Shown: one piece after another, positions 17,674-26,201 of the stretch
How the letters are laid out: the number at the start of each line of letters is the position of its first letter
Numbering within the stretch: the first letter of the stretch is position 1
From: Cupriavidus sp. YR651
GTDB taxonomy: Bacteria > Pseudomonadota > Gammaproteobacteria > Burkholderiales > Burkholderiaceae
NCBI RefSeq assembly: GCF_900101625.1
Contig: NZ_FMYZ01000017.1
Span: 24,406 to 88,405 of the forward strand
DNA: 64,000 bases
Reading direction: 5' to 3'
Notes under the pieces: model-generated
What the model saw: only the letters and a program-made list of their open reading frames with translations
The model's database searches: none
Told to the model about the DNA's origin: nothing
Position numbers and translations under genes: made by a program

Positions 17674-18300
17674 TTACCGACCTTTCAGGCATGTCACCAC
17701 CTCTGCATCCTCGACCTGCGAGAAGTCGCGGTAGAACTGCCCGACTGCATGGAAGCCGGCCGGCGTCTCCAAGCACACCACCTCATCGGCATAGGGCCGC
17801 AACAGTTCCAGCGTCCGCAACGGCGCCACCGGCACCGCGCAAATGAGCCGCTCGGGCTTCTGCTCGCGGATGGCGTGCAGCGCTGCGATCATCGAGGCTC
17901 CGGTGGCTAGACCGTCGTCCACGACAATCACCTGGCGCCCAATGGCGCTTACCGGCTCGCGGCCAGGCGTGTAGGTGGCGCGGCGCTGCCGGAGCACCTG
18001 AAGCTGGGCTGCACGCTCGCGGTCGACGTATTCACTGTCGGCTCCGGCCGCGGCGACATACGGCGTAAGGTAGGTCCATCCACTCTCTCCCACGGCGCCG
18101 ATGGCGAGCTCCGGGTTGCCTGGAGCGCCGAGCTTGCGCACGAGCACGACGTCAAGGTCCGCACCCAGCGTATCGGCAATAATGGCGCCCATTGGTACCG
18201 CGCCGCGCGGCACGGCCAAAACCAGCGGCCGTTTTCCTGTATGGCCGGCGAGCGCACGCGCCAATTGCGCGGCCGCATCGGCTCTGTCAATAAATGGCAT
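17674..18300 (-). CDS. Phosphoribosyltransferase family protein
   Basis: 208-aa PRTase fold. The PRPP-binding motif VIVVDDGLATGASM lies near residue 124, with the N-terminal LAVPRGAVPMG and LVRKLGAPGNPELAIGAVGE segments typical of the group often fused to dienelactone hydrolase or erythromycin esterase. The reaction is unknown; members may salvage bases or act on other PRPP-derived substrates. The RBS AAAGGAGGG is strong. The BON gene follows it. Confidence 0.9.
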   Translation of the reverse strand: MPFIDRADAAAQLARALAGHTGKRPLVLAVPRGAVPMGAIIADTLGADLDVVLVRKLGAPGNPELAIGAVGESGWTYLTPYVAAAGADSEYVDRERAAQLQVLRQRRATYTPGREPVSAIGRQVIVVDDGLATGASMIAALHAIREQKPERLICAVPVAPLRTLELLRPYADEVVCLETPAGFHAVGQFYRDFSQVEDAEVVTCLKGR

Positions 18301-18329
18301 GTCGCCCTCCTTTGGTAGCGCCTATCGGC

Positions 18330-18935
18330 TTACGCTGAAAAGCCCACGCTCTGGGCCAGGATCACACGCTGGTCGGACTCCAGCCGCATGGCGACGGCCA
18401 GTGCGCGGCGGTCCAACAGGCCGCGCGCCACCGTGGCGAGGCCAGATGCGGCGCAGAATAGATAGACGTTCTGGCTGATATATCCCGTATCTAGCGCCGT
18501 ATAGAACTGGCGCAGCGGCCTGTCGATATCGTCGAGTCTGGACAGCCTGCTGACGTAGACAAGGTTCAATGGTGCCTCGGCAGCATAGTCCTGCAGGCTG
18601 GTCGCCGCGCGCAGATCTTCGCCGATGACCAGCCTGAGGCGCCAGTCCGCCGGTTCGAGCACGTACAGGCCCTCGCGCAGCGCCACGTATAAGTCGATCT
18701 CCTGCCAGTTGCAAGTCGATGGCGCGGTGCGCAGACCGGTGCCCGGGCGATTGACGCCGAAAGCGGCCCAGAGCAGGGACGACAGCAGCGCGTCATCCAA
18801 GCTCCGCGAGGTGAAATTCCTGGTCGAGCGGCGTCGCTGCAGCGCTGTGAGCAGCGGCATGCCGCCTTCGGTCTGCGGTGCCGGCAGCTTCAAATATTCC
18901 ACGCCGGGTTCGGATAAGACGATGGGATGTGTCAC
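18330..18935 (-). CDS. SagB-type nitroreductase family protein (copy 2)
   Basis: 201 aa from a GTG start with GGAG six bases upstream; an earlier GTG at 18980 would add 15 non-conserved residues. It has RRRSTRNFTSR, LLWAAFGVNRPGTGLRTAPS and ASGLATVARGLLDRR, the same FMN-fold landmarks as the copy at 8267. The two are clearly paralogous but well diverged. It is adjacent to the phosphoribosyltransferase and BON genes. Confidence 0.88.
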   Translation of the reverse strand: MTHPIVLSEPGVEYLKLPAPQTEGGMPLLTALQRRRSTRNFTSRSLDDALLSSLLWAAFGVNRPGTGLRTAPSTCNWQEIDLYVALREGLYVLEPADWRLRLVIGEDLRAATSLQDYAAEAPLNLVYVSRLSRLDDIDRPLRQFYTALDTGYISQNVYLFCAASGLATVARGLLDRRALAVAMRLESDQRVILAQSVGFSA

Positions 18936-19006
18936 GTCATGCTCCAGATGGGTGGGGGCCGCACGGCCCCGTGGGTTCACCGTAGGTGGCGATCCGGCTC
19001 TGCAAT

Positions 19007-19020
19007 TTGGGATGGATCAA
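19007..19020. promoter_or_regulatory. Weak FNR-like site TTGGG-ATGG-ATCAA
   Basis: 72 bp before the nitroreductase GTG. Only the ATCAA arm is canonical. Confidence 0.25.
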
Positions 19021-19657
19021 AGGAACACCTGTTTGTGCGCCGCATGCTGCAGGCCATCTTCGGCCCTGGTCTCCAGATCGGCCTTGGCTCGCCGGGCGAG
19101 CGAAGCCGAAAACTAAGCGCATTGCGGTGCCTGCGCGATGGCCCATTGCGCGGCAAGCCCGGTCCCTTGGAAATAGAATCTCTTGCTTCTTATCATCTCG
19201 ACATTCACGGCTGCGCGCGCTCATCGGTCAACATTTAGCCGCGAAGTTCGCAAGTACCCGTACCCACCGCTTCGTGCTTCGTTGCTAAAGTGAGTCCACT
19301 TTGGAGCACGGGTTCCGGGATGGGCTCCGACTGCCCCTCTAGTTCGGGCAATCGACCGTGGCATTCGCCAGGGAGCCAATCCCCATCGCTTCGAACTTGA
19401 GGTAGCCTAGTCGTTGTTCTTATGGCCCGCAGTACTCCGCATGCGGCGCGAAGCTTGGCTTCGGCGTTCGGGTGCCGGAAGAAGAGGCCATCACAACTCT
19501 TGAGGATACCTACTTGTGGGCACGGCGGCTGGCGTCCAAGCGGACGAAGATATCGTATAACTCAAGAGACGCTCTGAGCTCGGCGAGGGGGTGGATGTTG
19601 GAAGTCGAGTCAGTGAGGCCGACGGTCTGCTGAGCCACCTCAACATGCACGCTGTTG
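19021..19657. other. Gap without a supported gene
   Basis: Open frames here look like no known protein. One plus-strand stretch of about 60 codons (roughly 19450-19635, KLGFGVRVPEEEAITTL) is free of stops but has no start codon. It may be decayed coding DNA. Confidence 0.4.
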
Positions 19658-20482
19658 CTAGTGCGAGAGGAAGAGCGGAGTCTTACTGTGACGCATCAGA
19701 GCGTGCGTGGTGCCGCCCATGACCAGTTCGCCCAGCCGCGAATGCCCATAGCCCCCCGCGACCACAAGGCTGACCTGTTCAGTATCCGCGATGCGCAGAA
19801 GGCTGTCCGCCACGCGGTCGCCCTTCCCCACTCGGACGGTGGCGGCGATGCCATGCGCGCCCAGCCATTGCACCACGCCGGTGGCCCCCTTGTCATCGCG
19901 GCCGCCCAACGTGGCAATTACCTGAATCGTCACGCGTGACGCCTTCTTCAGCAAGGGCAACGCGTCGGCTACCGCGCGTGCAGCCTCACGCCGTCCGTCC
20001 CAGGCAACAAGTATGTGCCCACCCAGGTGAAACCTTGCGCCGGAAGGCACCAGCAACACCGGTCGCCCGGCGTTTAGCAGCGCGTACTCGGCCGCCTTCG
20101 CCATCGGGGCCGGCACGCGCTCAAATGACGTGGGCGGGGCGGGCAGCACAATGTCAGCAAAGTGTCCCTGCGTGGCAAGCGCCCAACCGGCCTCCTGGTC
20201 TGCAACGACTTGGCTGATCCGAACTGCTGGTGCGACGCTATCCACAACGTCGCGCATCGCCATGGCATCGGCGTGCGCGATGCGTTCCCCGCTGCTGTCA
20301 CCCATGGTTGCGTACAGTCCCGCCGCCTGACCCGCGCTACGGTAGGGCTCCAATTGCATGCCGAGAGCAGTCAGGCCGACCACACGCCCGGCCGATATTG
20401 ACGCCAGCAGCGTGGCAGCTTCCAAGCGCGCCTCGCGCGCGTTGTCGTCGCCCAGATCGACCAGAACGGTCTTGTAGTCCAT
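19658..20482 (-). CDS. Tandem-domain universal stress protein
   Basis: 274 aa, two Usp domains. Domain 1 starts DYKTVLVDLGDDNAREAR and has no clear ATP loop. Domain 2 starts HILVAWDGRREAARAVADALPLL and ends with the loop GGYGHSRLGELVMGGTTHALM, which resembles the ATP-binding G-x2-G-x9-G signature. It is closely similar to the protein at 46413-47237 (same start and same length). Cytoplasmic. Confidence 0.92.
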   Translation of the reverse strand: MDYKTVLVDLGDDNAREARLEAATLLASISAGRVVGLTALGMQLEPYRSAGQAAGLYATMGDSSGERIAHADAMAMRDVVDSVAPAVRISQVVADQEAGWALATQGHFADIVLPAPPTSFERVPAPMAKAAEYALLNAGRPVLLVPSGARFHLGGHILVAWDGRREAARAVADALPLLKKASRVTIQVIATLGGRDDKGATGVVQWLGAHGIAATVRVGKGDRVADSLLRIADTEQVSLVVAGGYGHSRLGELVMGGTTHALMRHSKTPLFLSH

Positions 20483-20989
20483 GGCATATTCTCTAAGGTC
20501 AGTGGAGAAACGCGCGCATCGCGAGTGGACGAGTTACTGCCCAGAATTTTGGCGTCACCGCTGACACAGGATCACCTCAGATCAGTCCATATCGCTTGGC
20601 GGGGCGGGATAACGTGTGCGACGACCCGTCCTTCCACGTAGCCATTTGCTAACCAAACTTACGCTGCACATGTCCCGCAAGATGATCAGCATTTACTTAC
20701 AGGCGCCATCCCGCTCCCTCAGCGTGAAGGCTTTATCCGTGTACAGCGAAAATGGATAAAGCAGCGTGGTCCGGATTCCCGCGATCTTCCTATCTGTACC
20801 GAATCGCCACGGCATCAGGGGCTGAAGCGAAAATACGGTCATATAAGACAACATGATGCGCGACGGCCTCGATAGAATCGCGCTGACCCACGGAACTGAC
20901 GGCTTGACCTGCGTCAAGCCGTCTTCCTTAGGTGGCGCTCCGTCTTGTACTCAGCGGCACATATTCCGCGCGACACGCCTATCGCGCGT
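20483..20989. other. Gap with a 26-bp perfect palindrome, no supported gene
   Basis: A 74-codon minus-strand frame (20693-20917) has no family likeness and is not called. The notable feature is the inverted repeat at 20898-20923. Confidence 0.5.
20898..20923. repeat. Perfect inverted repeat, 11-bp arms, core TTGAC-CTGC-GTCAA
   Basis: Arm GACGGCTTGAC (20898-20908), 4-nt loop, arm GTCAAGCCGTC (20913-20923), 67 bp past the hsp20 stop. It could terminate hsp20 transcription as a hairpin, although no T tract follows on that strand. Its core also fits a symmetric CRP/FNR-type site. Confidence 0.55.
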
Positions 20990-21412
20990 TCAGCGGATGG
21001 TGATGGACTTCTGCGGCGTGGCCTCCTTCTTTGGCAGTACCAGATGTAGGACGCCATTCTGGTAACTTGCGTCAACCTTGCTCTCGTCGATGTTTGTATC
21101 GAGCGTGAAGGCCCGCTGCATCATGCCGCTGTAGCGTTCGCGCCTAATCACGCGTTCGCCGTCCTTTTCCTCACTGGCCTTCTCGATTTTGGCCGAGATC
21201 ATGACCGTGCCGCGCTCGACAGATACCTGGATGTCCTCCTTCTTGGCGCCAGGAATCTCCGCAACGACGGTGTAGTCCTTGTCCGACTCGGTAACGTCGA
21301 CCTTGAAAGCGATGCCGGTGTCGGGGCTTCCGCGTAGTGCACGCAGCATGCCGTGAAGCATATCGCCAATCGGCTCTATCGCAAACGGGTCGTACAAACG
21401 AATATTGCTCAT
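20990..21412 (-). CDS. Hsp20 / alpha-crystallin small heat shock protein
   Basis: 140-aa sHSP. The alpha-crystallin domain runs from about residue 36 (FKVDVTESDKDYTVVAEIPG) through GERVIRRERYSG to the A-x-x-x-NGVL motif YQNGVLHLVLPK, and the tail carries the assembly motif as ITIR. It is an ATP-independent holdase forming cytoplasmic oligomers. The ATG at 21412 has AGGAGATCACA upstream. Only similarity-free sequence lies in the longer upstream frame. An FNR-like variant site lies 77 bp upstream. Hsp20 (hspX, Rv2031c) is the best known DosR-regulon protein. Confidence 0.94.
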   Translation of the reverse strand: MSNIRLYDPFAIEPIGDMLHGMLRALRGSPDTGIAFKVDVTESDKDYTVVAEIPGAKKEDIQVSVERGTVMISAKIEKASEEKDGERVIRRERYSGMMQRAFTLDTNIDESKVDASYQNGVLHLVLPKKEATPQKSITIR

Positions 21413-21488
21413 TGTGATCTCCTTGATGAACGGAACGTCTCGCGTTGCACGAGGTAGATTCATACTGGCATGTATGGAGTGCCTGCCA

Positions 21489-21502
21489 TTGCGCTGGATC
21501 AA
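21489..21502. promoter_or_regulatory. FNR-like variant TTGCG-CTGG-ATCAA upstream of hsp20
   Basis: One perfect ATCAA arm and a TTGCG arm, 77 bp before the hsp20 start codon. Confidence 0.4.
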
Positions 21503-21842
21503 GGGCGCACGACTGCGCATTCCCATTTGAGAGGTGTCTGGCAACGTGCCAGCGGGAGTGGAGCATGACTCACCAGTTATTGCCCCTTTCCCCGCGCATT
21601 GCCGTCTCGCATCGCGGATGCGGGGATGCGCAAAATGACCGTCGGAAATCGCGCGCACCTGTTCCGTACTGAGTTGGTGTCGGTGGTTGAAGCATCCTCC
21701 CGTACGCATCAGGTGGGCGACCATCGTGTTCTTCGACACAGACTCGCGCCACTGCGGGATCTACGGGCGCGCAGTGTCATGCTGGCCGGCTACCACCGGA
21801 ATTCCGGGAGGCATGCCCGGAGAGCGTCGGTGCTATGGCGTC

Positions 21843-22323
21843 GTGACCGCCCGTCCATGCATCAGGCCCGCGCTCCGCGGGGTTCTCGTGGCAGCATGTT
21901 TTGGAATCCTGATACCCGCCGAGCACGTCGAGGCTGCGGAAGCACGCGCGCAGAACGGCATTACCTATATATGCCGGCATCGGGCAAGATGAGATTGACA
22001 GCCTGCGAGCGCAGGCGGGCCGCTTCAATGTCTGTCTGAGCCTAGTCAACGCGACGACCGGTGAGTCCCTTTCTGACGTCCTCGTCCGGCTGACGGGCGC
22101 CGATGGCAAGCGGTTGCTGCATATATTGACCGAGGGGCCGCTACTTTATTTGCACCTCGCTCCTGGCCAATATGTAATAACCGCGAAACATCAAGGCCAG
22201 GTACGCACGCTACGTCTCACCGCTGGCAGCGCCCCGGTCGATATTGCATTTCAAGTCCCCGCTAATGGGCTGGAAGAGGAATGGCTCTATTGCGAGAAGA
22301 AATGCCCGCGTGACAACCCCTGA
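21843..22323 (+). pseudogene. Secreted carboxypeptidase-regulatory-like protein, frameshifted
   Basis: The upstream frame carries a signal-like stretch (GVLVAACFGILIPAE) and NGITYIC. Near 21977 one extra C shifts the reading; the next frame continues GGIGQDEIDSLRAQAGRFNV ... LTEGPLLYLHLAPGQYVI ... to 22323. The intact paralogue at 34922-35386 has the matching run ISYVTGGIGSDEAAAMRQ and SEGPYLYMNLPRGNYRAV, which fixes the break point. The start is uncertain (GTG at 21843 is one option). The protein is probably periplasmic; its function is unknown. Confidence 0.65.
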
Positions 22324-22336
22324 TGCGCCGCCGTCC

Positions 22337-22867
22337 TCATGCCTCGTTCGGCGAAAGCCAGGCCCGCCGGGGTGCGCCACCCTCTTCCGCCGCGCCGTGG
22401 AGCAGATTCTCCACAAATCCGGATAACTCTTGGGCCGCCGCACCGCTAGCGACATCACGCTGTAGGACCACCAGCGTCGGTTGGGGTAACTTGCCGCTCG
22501 CCTGCGCAATCTCCTCCGCCGCGTTAAAGCCGCCCCGCGCGGCCATCACACATACGGCGGCAAGCCGCCCCTGAAATGGCGCTTGATCGTGGAGAAAGCT
22601 TCTCAACGGTGCGGCGACGTGGCCGACCCAAACGGGTGCCAGCACAACGACCGACTTGCATGTCGCGAGCGACTGGCCGTTGTAACGGTAGGCGGGGCGG
22701 CGTCGGAACAGATTGTCCAGTACGCAGCGGAGGTCGCCGGACAACCCGGCTCTGCTTCGCACGTCCTGGATCTCGGCGAGCGGCCAGCCGGTACGGCTGG
22801 CCAGGTCTTCGGCGACTTGCCTCGTGGTACCGGTGCGAGAGTAGTAAACGATGACATTGTCAGGCAT
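22337..22867 (-). CDS. Flavodoxin family protein
   Basis: 176 aa. The FMN phosphate loop is YYSRTGTTRQVAE at residues 8-20, followed by APVWVGHVAAPLRSFL and VMAARGGFNA, the usual flavodoxin/WrbA-like strand order. It carries electrons or acts as a flavin reductase partner in the cytoplasm. The strong RBS is GGAAGGGGGC. It is divergent from the phasin operon, with a perfect FNR-type palindrome between the two. Confidence 0.87.
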   Translation of the reverse strand: MPDNVIVYYSRTGTTRQVAEDLASRTGWPLAEIQDVRSRAGLSGDLRCVLDNLFRRRPAYRYNGQSLATCKSVVVLAPVWVGHVAAPLRSFLHDQAPFQGRLAAVCVMAARGGFNAAEEIAQASGKLPQPTLVVLQRDVASGAAAQELSGFVENLLHGAAEEGGAPRRAWLSPNEA

Positions 22868-22971
22868 GGCTTGCCCCCTTCCGTGATGGTTTCGCTCGCG
22901 ACGGCATGGCGCGTCAAGGCGCGGCTGCTCCCCTGCGCAGGATAAGTCTAGGGGCTGGTATGGCGGCTCCC

Positions 22972-22985
22972 TTGATGTGCATCAA
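22972..22985. promoter_or_regulatory. Perfect FNR/ANR box TTGAT-GTGC-ATCAA
   Basis: Matches all ten consensus positions. It lies in the divergent spacer 105 bp before the flavodoxin start and 89 bp before the phasin start, so it can serve one or both promoters. Confidence 0.8.
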
Positions 22986-23074
22986 TGACCCCGAGCCAGC
23001 CGTTCCTACACTGCTGGCGATGGCCCGACGGTTCCGTCGTACGAGTTCATCGCCTTCTACTCAGGAGAGACATC

Positions 23075-23536
23075 ATGCAGGCGCAAGCCGATTTCCTGTT
23101 TCAGCTTTCCCATGACGCTCTGGAAGCCTTCCTACGTACCACCAGCTTCGCGGAAGAAACTCGGCGCCAGTTCGTGAAAGCACAGCTAAGAGCCATTGAC
23201 GACGACATCCGCGGCGCCGACTCCGCACTCACGCGCATCGGCCATGCCAAGGACTGGAATGCGTTTCATGGCTTGCCTGCACAGTTCTATGCCGAGCAAC
23301 TGGAACGAAATGGCGCGCTCGCGCGCGAATATGGCAAGTTGACGGGCGAGGCCGGCGCCGCACTGATCGAGTATTGCCGCGAAGCCACCGAGTCCTGGCT
23401 CCGGCAACAGCGGGATGTCCTAGCGCTGGGCGAAGGATATCAACCCCTGACTAAATCGATGCACGATTTCTTCGAAGAGTTCGGCAAGCTTGCCGCGGCT
23501 TCGCAAGGCGCGGCTTCCAAGCCTCACACCGTATGA
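23075..23536 (+). CDS. Phasin family protein (PHB granule-associated)
   Basis: 153 aa from the ATG with CAGGAGAGACATC upstream. It is a nearly all-helical amphipathic protein (FLFQLSHDALEAFLRTTSFAEETRRQ; REATESWLRQQRDVLALG) of the phasin type, which coats polyhydroxybutyrate granules. It is the first gene of an apparent phaP-phaB-phaC operon (29 bp to phaB) behind a perfect FNR-type site. Assignment as a phasin rests on composition, size and neighbours. Confidence 0.78.
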   Translation: MQAQADFLFQLSHDALEAFLRTTSFAEETRRQFVKAQLRAIDDDIRGADSALTRIGHAKDWNAFHGLPAQFYAEQLERNGALAREYGKLTGEAGAALIEYCREATESWLRQQRDVLALGEGYQPLTKSMHDFFEEFGKLAAASQGAASKPHTV

Positions 23537-23565
23537 GCAGCGGCAACCCGTTCGGGAGATAAGGC

Positions 23566-24321
23566 ATGGATGATGTTCGTCATGAACGCGTCGCGCTGGT
23601 CACCGGCGGCATGGGTGGCTTAGGGCAAGCAGTCTCCGCGCGTCTGCACGCTGACGGTTTTCGCGTGGTCGTCACCCATTCGCCGCGCAACGACCACGTG
23701 TCGGCATGGCTCACGAGCGAGCGCGACGCGGGGCGCGAGTTTTCCGCCTACAGTGTAGACGTGGCGGATTTCGATGCCTGTCAGCGTTGCGCGGCTCTAG
23801 TGCTAGCGGAGGTTGGCCCGGTCGATGTTCTTATCAACAATGCCGGTATCACGCGCGACATGACTTTTCGTCGTATGTCCCAGGCGGCGTGGCGAGAGGT
23901 CATGAGTAGCGATCTCGACTCCATATTTAACATGACGAAACCCCTGTGCGATGGGATGGTGGAGCGCCGGTGGGGTAGGATCATCAATATCTCATCAGTG
24001 AACGCCTCCAAGGGTGCATTCGGGCAGGTGAACTATGCGGCGGCGAAGGCCGGCATACACGGCTTCACGAAGTCGCTTGCGCTGGAGGTAGCCAGTAAAG
24101 GCGTCACCGTTAACACAGTGTCGCCGGGCTATCTGGACACCAAAATGGTCAATTGCCTGCCGGAGGAAGTGATCTTGCAGCGGATTCTTCCACAGATCCC
24201 GATCGGGCGGCTCGGCAAGGCCACTGAGGTCGCGGCGTTGATCGCCTATCTATGTTCCGACGATGGTGCCTTCGTGACGGGCGCCAACATTGCGATCAAC
24301 GGCGGTCAGCATATGCAATGA
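23566..24321 (+). CDS. phaB: Acetoacetyl-CoA reductase (SDR family)
   Basis: 251-aa short-chain dehydrogenase. The NADPH loop is VTGGMGGLG near residue 12, with INNAGITRDMTF, catalytic Ser in NISSVNASKG and YAAAKAG with Tyr-x3-Lys, and a C-terminal VTGANIAINGGQHM. It reduces acetoacetyl-CoA to (R)-3-hydroxybutyryl-CoA for PHB synthesis. It is a PhaB paralogue by its position between a phasin and a PHA synthase. Its RBS is GGGAGATAAGGC. The stop overlaps the phaC ATG by 4 bp. Confidence 0.92.
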   Translation: MDDVRHERVALVTGGMGGLGQAVSARLHADGFRVVVTHSPRNDHVSAWLTSERDAGREFSAYSVDVADFDACQRCAALVLAEVGPVDVLINNAGITRDMTFRRMSQAAWREVMSSDLDSIFNMTKPLCDGMVERRWGRIINISSVNASKGAFGQVNYAAAKAGIHGFTKSLALEVASKGVTVNTVSPGYLDTKMVNCLPEEVILQRILPQIPIGRLGKATEVAALIAYLCSDDGAFVTGANIAINGGQHMQ

Positions 24322-26075
24322 AACGAGACCATCCGATGAGCCCAGCACCAGCTCGGGAATGTGGCGACGATGCGGTGATCTCATTGCCAATTCAGTGGGA
24401 CCGGCACCTGCGCGCGGAGCTCGCGGTATTCACGGCCGGCATCTCACCGGCTTCACTCGCATTGGCCTTGCTGGACTGGTCAGTCCACCTGGCAGTCTCC
24501 CCCGGCAAGTACTGGAAAACCAGCGAACGCTGGCTTGCGGAAACCATTTCGGATCAGTTCTCCCCTGCGCCATTCTCAGCCCGACCTGCCGTAGCCGGCG
24601 ACCCACGCTTTGCCTCCCCGGACTGGCAGCAATGGCCCCACTGTGCATGGCGCGATGACTTTCTTCGATGCGAGCAGTGGTGGCAGGCGCTAACGACGGA
24701 CATCGACGGATTGTCCGCGCATCATCAGCGACTGACGGCCTTCTGTGCCAGGCAATGGCTTGACCCGTGGTCGCCCAGTAATGTCTGGTGGATGAATCCG
24801 GCCGTGCTCCACGCAGCTGTGAAGACCCGGGGCGGAAATTTTCTACGCGGTCTTGGCCATTGGTTGGAGGACTGCCGCAACCTTGCGGGTGAGGTTGGTC
24901 ACGAGCCGGTTGCAGAGCGACCGCTCGCCTATGTACCAGGGCGCGACGTGGCAATTACTCCTGGCAAAGTCATCTTCCGCAACAAGTTGTTCGAACTTAT
25001 TCAGTACACGCCCACAACTGCTGAAGTACATGAAGAGCCGCTGCTTATTGTGCCGTCATGGATCATGAAATACTACATCCTCGACTTGCAGCCCGAAGAC
25101 TCAATGGTTCGCTATCTGGTGGCGCATGGTCACACTGTTTACATCATGTCGTGGAGAAACCCGGGCGCTGAGGCGCACGAATTGGGCCTAGACGACTATC
25201 TAGAATCCGGGTTGATGACCGCTTTACACGTGGTCCACGCGCAATGCGGAGCGGGTGGCGTACATGCCGCCGGTTATTGCCTTGGCGGAACGTTGCTAGC
25301 CATCGCTGCGGCACGGCTTGCACGCGATGCCGGTGGGGTACCTCTGCGCAGCATGACGCTTTTTGCCACCGCTACCGATTTTGAGGAGCCTGGCGAGCTC
25401 GGCCTCTACATCGACGATAGTGCTCTATCGACGCTCGAGGCTCTGATGCGAAAGCAGGGGTACCTTGATGGGCCGCAACTTGCGACTGCGTTCCAAATGT
25501 TGAATGCGCGTGACTTAGTGTGGTCACGCATCATGGGCGAGTATCTCCTGGGCGAACGTACGCGGCCCAGCGACCTAATTTCATGGAATCAGGACACCAC
25601 ACGGCTGCCATGCCGCCTGCACACGGAGACGCTGCGTCGCCTGTTCCTGGATAACGAGCTGGCGGAGGGCCACTATTGCCTCGGGGGACGGCCCGTCGCA
25701 CTGTCCGACATCGACATCCCCGTCTTTATGGTGGGCACCGAGCATGATCACGTTTCACCGTGGCGATCCGTATACAAACTGCACCTGCTTACACGCAACG
25801 CGCTGACGTTCCTGCTAACCTCTGGCGGTCATAACGCCGGCATCGTCTCCGAGCCGGGGCATCCGCGCCGCCGCTTTCGCGTCCAGACGCGCCCGCCTGG
25901 CGCAGCCTATCGTGACCCAGATCGCTACCTGACAGAGGCTGAGCAGCATGAAGGGTCCTGGTGGCCATTCTGGCAGGCATGGCTGGCCGCCAACTCGGGC
26001 AAGCTGCGGCCAGCCCGGGCACCTGAGGTGAACGCGCTTGCCGATGCACCCGGCCAATACGTGCTGGAAACCTAG
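24318..26075 (+). CDS. phaC: Class I poly-3-hydroxyalkanoate synthase
   Basis: 585-aa PHA polymerase. The start at 24318 overlaps the phaB stop (ATGA), which indicates coupling; a second ATG at 24336 is possible. The lipase-like box with catalytic Cys is GYCLGGT near residue 319, the catalytic Asp lies in VGTEHDHVSPW and the His in SGGHNAGIV. It joins (R)-3-hydroxybutyryl-CoA units into granules. It differs enough from typical PhaC1 to be an additional synthase, here tied to an oxygen-linked promoter. Confidence 0.92.
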   Translation: MKRDHPMSPAPARECGDDAVISLPIQWDRHLRAELAVFTAGISPASLALALLDWSVHLAVSPGKYWKTSERWLAETISDQFSPAPFSARPAVAGDPRFASPDWQQWPHCAWRDDFLRCEQWWQALTTDIDGLSAHHQRLTAFCARQWLDPWSPSNVWWMNPAVLHAAVKTRGGNFLRGLGHWLEDCRNLAGEVGHEPVAERPLAYVPGRDVAITPGKVIFRNKLFELIQYTPTTAEVHEEPLLIVPSWIMKYYILDLQPEDSMVRYLVAHGHTVYIMSWRNPGAEAHELGLDDYLESGLMTALHVVHAQCGAGGVHAAGYCLGGTLLAIAAARLARDAGGVPLRSMTLFATATDFEEPGELGLYIDDSALSTLEALMRKQGYLDGPQLATAFQMLNARDLVWSRIMGEYLLGERTRPSDLISWNQDTTRLPCRLHTETLRRLFLDNELAEGHYCLGGRPVALSDIDIPVFMVGTEHDHVSPWRSVYKLHLLTRNALTFLLTSGGHNAGIVSEPGHPRRRFRVQTRPPGAAYRDPDRYLTEAEQHEGSWWPFWQAWLAANSGKLRPARAPEVNALADAPGQYVLET

Positions 26076-26201
26076 TCGCGATGTACTAATGCCCTAACGC
26101 TGGTCGGCATCGGCTCAGTGGCAGGCGGAGTTAAAGCGCACGCGCGCTGCTCAGTCGTGCTCGTGCACGCCTCCGCAAGCACGGCATGATTCCTCGCTGC
26201 C

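Noticed and set aside
20693..20917. 74-codon minus-strand frame before the palindrome
   Set aside because: No RBS, no homology sense, unusual composition.
26076..26201. Terminator between convergent phaC and phaZ
   Set aside because: I looked for a stem with a T tract and did not find a convincing one.
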